Origin: Loxodes magnus
Lineage: Eukaryota > Ciliophora > Karyorelictea > Loxodida > Loxodidae
Length of the DNA: 64,000 nt
Assembly (NCBI GenBank): GCA_946699065.1
Contig: CAMPDV010000511.1
Coordinates: 62,001-126,000 of the forward strand
Direction of reading: 5' to 3'
The notes under the pieces were generated by a model. It saw only the letters and a program-made list of their open reading frames with translations. It was not told the origin of the DNA and searched no databases. Both the position numbers and the translations under genes were made by a program. Positions 57,001-64,000 of this stretch are shown here, one piece after another. Positions within the stretch are counted from its first letter, which is position 1. Each line of letters begins with the position of its first letter.

Positions 57001-60000
57001 ATTAGAAGGAAGGTGTGAAATGAAAAAGTGGTTTTAGAATGAGAGAAAAAATTAAGTTTTAAAAATTCAAAATAAAAAAAAAGAAGAGCAAAAAGTGTGA
57101 TTTTGTAAATTAGAAGGAAGGTGTGAAATGAAAAAGTGGTTTTAGAATGAGAGAAAAAATTAAATTTTAAAAGTTCAAAATAAAAAAAAAGAAGAGTAAA
57201 AGTGTGATTTTGTAAATTAGAAGGAAGGTGTGAAATGAAAAAGTGGTTTTAGAATGAGAGAAAAAATTAAATTTTAAAAATTCAAAATAAAAAAAAGAAG
57301 AGTAAAAGTGTGATTTTGTAAATTAGAAGGAAGGTGTGAAATGAAAAAGTAGTTTTAGAATGAGAGAAAAAAGTAAGTTTTAAAAGTTCAAAATAAAAAA
57401 AGAAGAGTAAAAGTGTGATTTTGTAAATTAGAAGGAAGGTGTGAAATGAAAAAGTAGTTTTAGAATGAGAGAAAAAAGTAAATTTTAAAAGTGCAAAATA
57501 AAAAAAAAGAAGAGTAAAAGTGTGATTTTGTAAATTAGAAGGAAGGTGTGAAAAAAAAGTAGTTTTAGAATGAGAGAAAAAAGTAAATTTTAAAAGTGCA
57601 AAATAAAAAAAAAGAAGAGTAAAAAGTGTGATTTTGTAAATTAGAAGGAAGGTGTGAAATGAAAAAGTGGTTTTAGAATGAGAGAAAAAATTAAGTTTTA
57701 AAAGTGCAAAATAAAAAAAAAGAAGAGTAAAAAGTGTGATTTTGTAAATTAGAAGGAAGGTGTGAAATGAAAAAGTAGTTTTAGAATGAGAGAAAAAATT
57801 AAATTTTAAAAATTCAAAATAAAAAAAAAGAAGAGTAAAAGTGTGATTTTGTAAATTAGAAGGAAGGTGTGAAATGAAAAAGTGGTTTTAGAATGAGAGA
57901 AAAAATTAAATTTTAAAAATTCAAAATAAAAAAAAAGAAGAGCAAAAGTGTGATTTTGTAAATTAGAAGGAAGGTGTGAAATGAAAAAGTAGTTTTAGAA
58001 TGAGAGAAAAAAGTAAGTTTTAAAAGTGCAAAATAAAAAAAAAGAAGAGTAAAAGTGTGATTTTGTAAATTAGAAGGAAGGTGTGAAATGAAAAAGTGGT
58101 TTTAGAATGAGAGAAAAAAGTAAATTTTAAAAGTGCAAAATAAAAAAAAAGAAGAGTAAAAGTGTGATTTTGTAAATTAGAAGGAAGGTGTGAAATGAAA
58201 AAGTGGTTTTAGAATGAGAGAAAAAATTAAATTTTAAAAGTGCAAAATAAAAAAAAAGAAGAGTAAAAGTGTGATTTTGTAAATTAGAAGGAAGGTGTGA
58301 AATGAAAAAGTGGTTTTAGAATGAGAGAAAAAATTAAATTTTAAAAATTCAAAATAAAAAAAAAGAAGAGTAAAAGTGTGATTTTGTAAATTAGAAGGAA
58401 GGTGTGAAATGAAAAAGTGGTTTTAGAATGAGAGAAAAAATTAAATTTTAAAAATTCAAAATAAAAAAAAAGAAGAGTAAAAGTGTGATTTTGTAAATTA
58501 GAAGGAAGGTGTGAAATGAAAAAGTGGTTTTAGAATGAGAGAAAAAATTAAATTTTAAAAATTCAAAATAAAAAAAAAGAAGAGTAAAAGTGTGATTTTG
58601 TAAATTAGAAGGAAGGTGTGAAATGAAAAAGTGGTTTTAGAATGAGAGAAAAAATTAAATTTTAAAAATTCAAAATAAAAAAAAAGAAGAGTAAAAGTGT
58701 GATTTTGTAAATTAGAAGGAAGGTGTGAAATGAAAAAGTGGTTTTAGAATGAGAGAAAAAATTAAATTTTAAAAATTCAAAATAAAAAAAAAGAAGAGCA
58801 AAAAGTGTGATTTTGTAAATTAGAAGGAAGGTGTGAAATGAAAAAGTAGTTTTAGAATGAGAGAAAAAAGTAAATTTTAAAAGTGCAAAATAAAAAAAGA
58901 AGAGTAAAAGTGTGATTTTGTAAATTAGAAGGAAGGTGTGAAATGAAAAAGTGGTTTTAGAATGAGAGAAAAAATTAAATTTTAAAAATTCAAAATAAAA
59001 AATAAAAAAAAAGAAGAGTAAAAAGTGTGATTTTGTAAATTAGAAGGAAGGTGTGAAATGAAAAAGTGGTTTTAGAACGAGAGAAAAAAGTAAGTTTTAA
59101 AAGTGCAAAATAAAAAAATAGAAGAGTAAAAGTGTGATTTTGTAAATTAGAAGGAAGGTGTGAAATGAAAAAGTGGTTTTAGAATGAGAGAAAAAATTAA
59201 ATTTTAAAAATTCAAAATAAAAAAAAAGAAGAGTAAAAGTGTGATTTTGTAAATTAGAAGGAAGGTGTGAAATGAAAAAGTGGTTTTAGAACGAGAGAAA
59301 AAAGTAAGTTTTAAAAGTGCAAAATAAAAAAATAGAAGAGTAAAAGTGTGATTTTGTAAATTAGAAGGAAGGTGTGAAATGAAAAAGTGGTTTTAGAATG
59401 AGAGAAGAAAGTAAATTTTAAAAGTGCAAAATAAAAAAAAAGAAGAGTAAAAGTGTGATTTTGTAAATTAGAAGGAAGGTGTGAAATGAAAAAGTAGTTT
59501 TAGAATGAGAGAAAAAATTAAATTTTAAAAATTCAAAATAAAAAAAAAGAAGAGCAAAAAGTGTGATTTTGTAAATTAGAAGGAAGGTGTGAAATGAAAA
59601 AGTGGTTTTAGAATGAGAGAAAAAATTAAATTTTAAAAATTCAAAATAAAAAAAAAGAAGAGCAAAAGTGTGATTTTGTAAATTAGAAGGAAGGTGTGAA
59701 ATGAAAAAGTGGTTTTAGAATGAGAGAAAAAAGTAAATTTTAAAAGTTCAAAATAAAAAAAGAAGAGTAAAAGTGTGATTTTGTAAATTAGAAGGAAGGT
59801 GTGAAATGAAAAAGTGGTTTTAGAATGAGAGAAAAAAGTAAATTTTAAAAGTTCAAAATAAAAAAAGAAGAGTAAAAGTGTGATTTTGTAAATTAGAAGG
59901 AAGGTGTGAAATGAAAAAGTGGTTTTAGAATGAGAGAAAAAAGTAAATTTTAAAAGTGCAAAATAAAAAAAAAGAAGAGTAAAAGTGTGATTTTGTAAAT

Positions 60001-63000
60001 TAGAAGGAAGGTGTGAAAAATAAAGTGGTTTTAGAATGAGAGAAAAAAGTAAATTTTAAAAGTGCAAAATAAAAAAAAAGAAGAGTAAAAAGTGTGATTT
60101 TGTAAATTAGAAGGAAGGTGTGAAATGAAAAAGTGGTTTTAGAATGAGAGAAAAAAGTAAATTTTAAAAGTGCAAAATAAAAAAAAAGAAGAGTAAAAGT
60201 GTGATTTTGTAAATTAGAAGGAAGGTGTGAAATGAAAAAGTAGTTTTAGAATGAGAGAAGAAAGTAAATTTTAAAAGTGCAAAATAAAAAAAAAGAAGAG
60301 TAAAAGTGTGATTTTGTAAATTAGAAGGAAGGTGTGAAATGAAAAAGTAGTTTTAGAATGAGAGAAAAAAGTAAGTTTTAAAAGTGCAAAATAAAAAAAG
60401 AAGAGTAAAAAGTGTGATTTTGTAAATTAGAAGGAAGGTGTGAAAAATAAAGTGGTTTTAGAACGAGAGAAAAAAGTAAGTTTTAAAAGTGCAAAATAAA
60501 AAAAAAGAAGAGTAAAAGTGTGATTTTGTAAATTAGAAGGAAGGTGTGAAATGAAAAAGTGGTTTTAGAATGAGAGAAAAAAGTAAATTTTAAAAGTGCA
60601 AAATAAAAAAAAAGAAGAGTAAAAAGTGTGATTTTGTAAATTAGAAGGAAGGTGTGAAAAATAAAGTGGTTTTAGAATGAGAGAAAAAATTAAGTTTTAA
60701 AAGTTCAAAATAAAAAAAAAGAAGAGTAAAAAGTGTGATTTTGTAAATTAGAAGGAAGGTGTGAAATGAAAAAGTAGTTTTAGAATGAGAGAAAAAAGTA
60801 AGTTTTAAAAGTGCAAAATAAAAAAAGAAGAGTAAAAGTGTGATTTTGTAAATTAGAAGGAAGGTGTGAAATGAAAAAGTGGTTTTAGAATGAGAGAAAA
60901 AATTAAATTTTAAAAAGTTCAAAATAAAAAATAAAAAAAAAGAAGAGTAAAAAGTGTGATTTTGTAAATTAGAAGGAAGGTGTGAAATGAAAAAGTGGTT
61001 TTAGAATGAGAGAAAAAAGTAAATTTTAAAAAGTGCAAAATAAAAAAAAAGAAGAGCAAAAAGTGTGATTTTGTAAATTAGAAGGAAGGTGTGAAATGAA
61101 AAAGTGGTTTTAGAATGAGAGAAAAAATTAAATTTTAAAAGTGCAAAATAAAAAAAAAGAAGAGTAAAAGTGTGATTTTGTAAATTAGAAGGAAGGTGTG
61201 AAATGAAAAAGTGGTTTTAGAATGAGAGAAAAAAGTAAATTTTAAAAGTGCAAAATAAAAAAAAAGAAGAGTAAAAGTGTGATTTTGTAAATTAGAAGGA
61301 AGGTGTGAAATGAAAAAGTAGTTTTAGAATGAGAGAAAAAAGTAAATTTTAAAAGTGCAAAATAAAAAAAGAAGAGTAAAAGTGTGATTTTGTAAATTAG
61401 AAGGAAGGTGTGAAATGAAAAAGTAGTTTTAGAATGAGAGAAAAAATTAAATTTTAAAAGTTCAAAATAAAAAATAAAAAAAAAGAAGAGTAAAAAGTGT
61501 GATTTTGTAAATTAGAAGGAAGGTGTGAAATGAAAAAGTGGTTTTAGAATGAGAGAAAAAAGTAAATTTTAAAAGTGCAAAATAAAAAAAAAGAAGAGTA
61601 AAAAGTGTGATTTTGTAAATTAGAAGGAAGGTGTGAAATGAAAAAGTAGTGGTTTTAGAATGAGAGAAAAAAGTAAGTTTTAAAAGTGCAAAATAAAAAA
61701 AAAGAAGAGTAAAAAGTGTGATTTTGTAAATTAGAAGGAAGGTGTGAAATGAAAAAGTAGTTTTAGAATGAGAGAAAAAAGTAAATTTTAAAAGTGCAAA
61801 ATAAAAAAAGAAGAGTAAAAGTGTGATTTTGTAAATTAGAAGGAAGGTGTGAAATGAAAAAGTAGTTTTAGAATGAGAGAAAAAAGTAAATTTTAAAAGT
61901 GCAAAATAAAAAATAAAAAAAAAGAAGAGTAAAAAGTGTGATTTTGTAAATTAGAAGGAAGGTGTGAAATGAAAAAGTGGTTTTAGAATGAGAGAAAAAA
62001 GTAAATTTTAAAAGTGCAAAATAAAAAAAAAGAAGAGTAAAAGTGTGATTTTGTAAATTAGAAGGAAGGTGTGAAATGAAAAAGTGGTTTTAGAATGAGA
62101 GAAAAAAGTAAATTTTAAAAGTGCAAAATAAAAAAAGAAGAGTAAAAGTGTGATTTTGTAAATTAGAAGGAAGGTGTGAAATGAAAAAGTGGTTTTAGAA
62201 TGAGAGAAAAAAGTAAATTTTAAAAGTGCAAAATAAAAAAAAAGAAGAGTAAAAAGTGTGATTTTGTAAATTAGAAGGAAGGTGTGAAATGAAAAAGTGG
62301 TTTTAGAATGAGAGAAAAAAGTAAATTTTAAAAGTGCAAAATAAAAAAAAAGAAGAGTAAAAGTGTGATTTTGTAAATTAGAAGGAAGGTGTGAAATGAA
62401 AAAGTAGTTTTAGAATGAGAGAAAAAAGTAAATTTTAAAAGTGCAAAATAAAAAATAAAAAAAAAGAAGAGTAAAAAGTGTGATTTTGTAAATTAGAAGG
62501 AAGGTGTGAAATGAAAAAGTGGTTTTAGAATGAGAGAAAAAAGTAAATTTTAAAAGTGCAAAATAAAAAAAAAGAAGAGTAAAAAGTGTGATTTTGTAAA
62601 TTAGAAGGAAGGTGTGAAATGAAAAAGTGGTTTTAGAATGAGAGAAAAAAGTAAATTTTAAAAATTGCAAAATAAAAAAAAGAAGAGTAAAAGTGTGATT
62701 TTGTAAATTAGAAGGAAGGTGTGAAATGAAAAAGTAGTTTTAGAATGAGAGAAAAAAGTAAATTTTAAAAGTGCAAAATAAAAAAAAAGAAGAGTAAAAG
62801 TGTGATTTTGTAAATTAGAAGGAAGGTGTGAAATGAAAAAGTGGTTTTAGAATGAGAGAAAAAAGTAAGTTTTAAAAGTGCAAAATAAAAAAAAAGAAGA
62901 GTAAAAAGTGTGATTTTGTAAATTAGAAGGAAGGTGTGAAATGAAAAAGTAGTTTTAGAATGAGAGAAAAAAGTAAATTTTAAAAGTGCAAAATAAAAAA

Positions 63001-64000
63001 AAAGAAGAGTAAAAAGTGTGATTTTGTAAATTAGAAGGAAGGTGTGAAATGAAAAAGTAGTTTTAGAATGAGAGAAAAAAGTAAGTTTTTAAAGTGCAAA
63101 ATAAAAAAAAAAAAAGAAGAGTAAAAGTGTGATTTTGTAAATTAGAAGGAAGGTGTGAAATGAAAAAAAGGTTTTAGAATGAGAGAAAAAAGTAAATTTT
63201 AAAAGTGCAAAATAAAAAAAAAGAAGAGTAAAAAGTGTGATTTTGTAATTTAGAAGGAAGGTGTGAAATGAAAAAGTGGTTTTAGAATGAGAGAAAAAAG
63301 TAAGTTTTAAAAGTGCAAAATAAAAAAAAAGAAGAGTAAAAGTGTGATTTTGTAAATTAGAAGGAAGGTGTGAAATGAAAAAGTAGTTTTAGAATGAGAG
63401 AAAAAAGTAAGTTTTAAAAGTGCAAAATAAAAAAAAAGAAGAGTAAAAAGTGTGATTTTGTAAATTAGAAGGAAGGTGTGAAATGAAAAAGTGGTTTTAG
63501 AATGAGAGAAAAAAGTAAATTTTAAAAGTGCAAAATAAAAAAAAAGAAGAGTAAAAGTGTGATTTTGTAAATTAGAAGGAAGGTGTGAAATGAAAAAGTA
63601 GTTTTAGAATGAGAGAAAAAAGTAAATTTTAAAAGTGCAAAATAAAAAAAAGAAGAGTAAAAGTGTGATTTTGTAAATTAGAAGGAAGGTGTGAAATGAA
63701 AAAGTGGTTTTAGAATGAGAGAAAAAAGTAAATTTTAAAAGTGCAAAATAAAAAAAAAGAAGAGTAAAAGTGTGATTTTGTAAATTAGAAGGAAGGTGTG
63801 AAATGAAAAAGTGGTTTTAGAATGAGAGAAAAAAGTAAATTTTAAAAGTGCAAAATAAAAAAAAAGAAGAGTAAAAAGTGTGATTTTGTAAATTAGAAGG
63901 AAGGTGTGAAATGAAAAAGTGGTTTTAGAATGAGAGAAAAAAGTAAATTTTAAAAGTGCAAAATAAAAAAAAAGAAGAGTAAAAGTGTGATTTTGTAAAT
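54042..64000 (+). repeat. Satellite array, unit about 107 bp, over 90 copies
   Basis: Head-to-tail units, each with GTGTGATTTTGTAAATTAGA, then AGGAAGGTGTGAAATGAAAA, then TTTTAGAA(T/C)GAGAGAA. Period is 107-108 bp, mostly changing through the length of A-runs; a few units carry an extra AATAAAAA block. Dividing the length by the period gives about 93 units. The array runs past the window end. The plus strand has only one or two C per unit. Common variants are GTGC/TTC and GTGG/GTAG. Minus-strand ORFs here are a by-product of the missing C on the plus strand. Confidence 0.97.

Noticed and set aside
60641-62670. Minus-strand ORFs inside the satellite
   Set aside because: They repeat the satellite period, arise because the plus strand lacks C, and have no start context or non-repetitive part.

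Overview
**Organism.** This is very AT-rich eukaryotic DNA that almost certainly comes from a ciliate with an ambiguous genetic code. In a 21-copy WD40 array (45,134-47,779) the invariant Trp of 20 repeats is TGA, and TAA fills non-conserved positions as a normal residue (Gln). The same gene and several others still end at TGA. Gln for TAA/TAG with TGA as Trp or stop matches the karyorelict nuclear code (Loxodes-type). A Condylostoma-like heterotrich is the main alternative. Introns, where frame changes reveal them, are about 17-23 nt with GT...AG ends. Because TAA/TAG/TGA are usually sense, standard-code ORFs are fragments. The gene models here come from reading frames with all three as sense. 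Exon edges and stops are approximate unless stated.

**1-23.3 kb: a churned locus.** Five paralogues of a kelch-like gene are scattered through it: K1+ (about 1.0-2.6 kb), K2+ (4.56 kb), K3- (8.0-9.05 kb), K4+ (17.3-18.5 kb) and K5- (21.7-23.05 kb). K3 and K4 read intact. K1 is split by a retroposon, K2 is frameshifted, and K5 is decayed and carries an insertion. K2/K5 and K3/K4 form nested inverted-repeat pairs around a dead APE-type non-LTR retrotransposon (11.5-17.3 kb). Two short ORF1-only retroposons (CCHC zinc knuckle) have clear target-site duplications. This part also holds a U3-like snoRNA, a tRNA-Asn, several unrecognised small genes, GC-rich islands, and a family of 31-32 nt hairpins.

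**23.9-43 kb: gene-dense.** Two minus-strand genes are followed by a very long plus-strand membrane-protein gene (27.6-35.2 kb), a convergent pair (35.5-37.6 kb), short tandem repeats and hairpin material (37.7-38.6 kb), and a long coiled-coil/membrane gene (38.8 to about 42.6 kb). Most of these proteins are not recognised.

**43-54 kb.** A decayed Ty3/gypsy-like RT relic (43.4-44.1 kb) and a foldback element (44,839-45,030) precede the best gene of the window, a 1,594-residue WD40-ion channel (45,077-49,861). It has 21 near-identical 126-bp repeats followed by a TRP/polycystin-like channel domain and a C-terminal coiled coil. A decayed WD40 array lies downstream, then one more unrecognised gene.

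**54-64 kb.** An uninterrupted, C-poor satellite of about 107-bp units runs off the end of the window.
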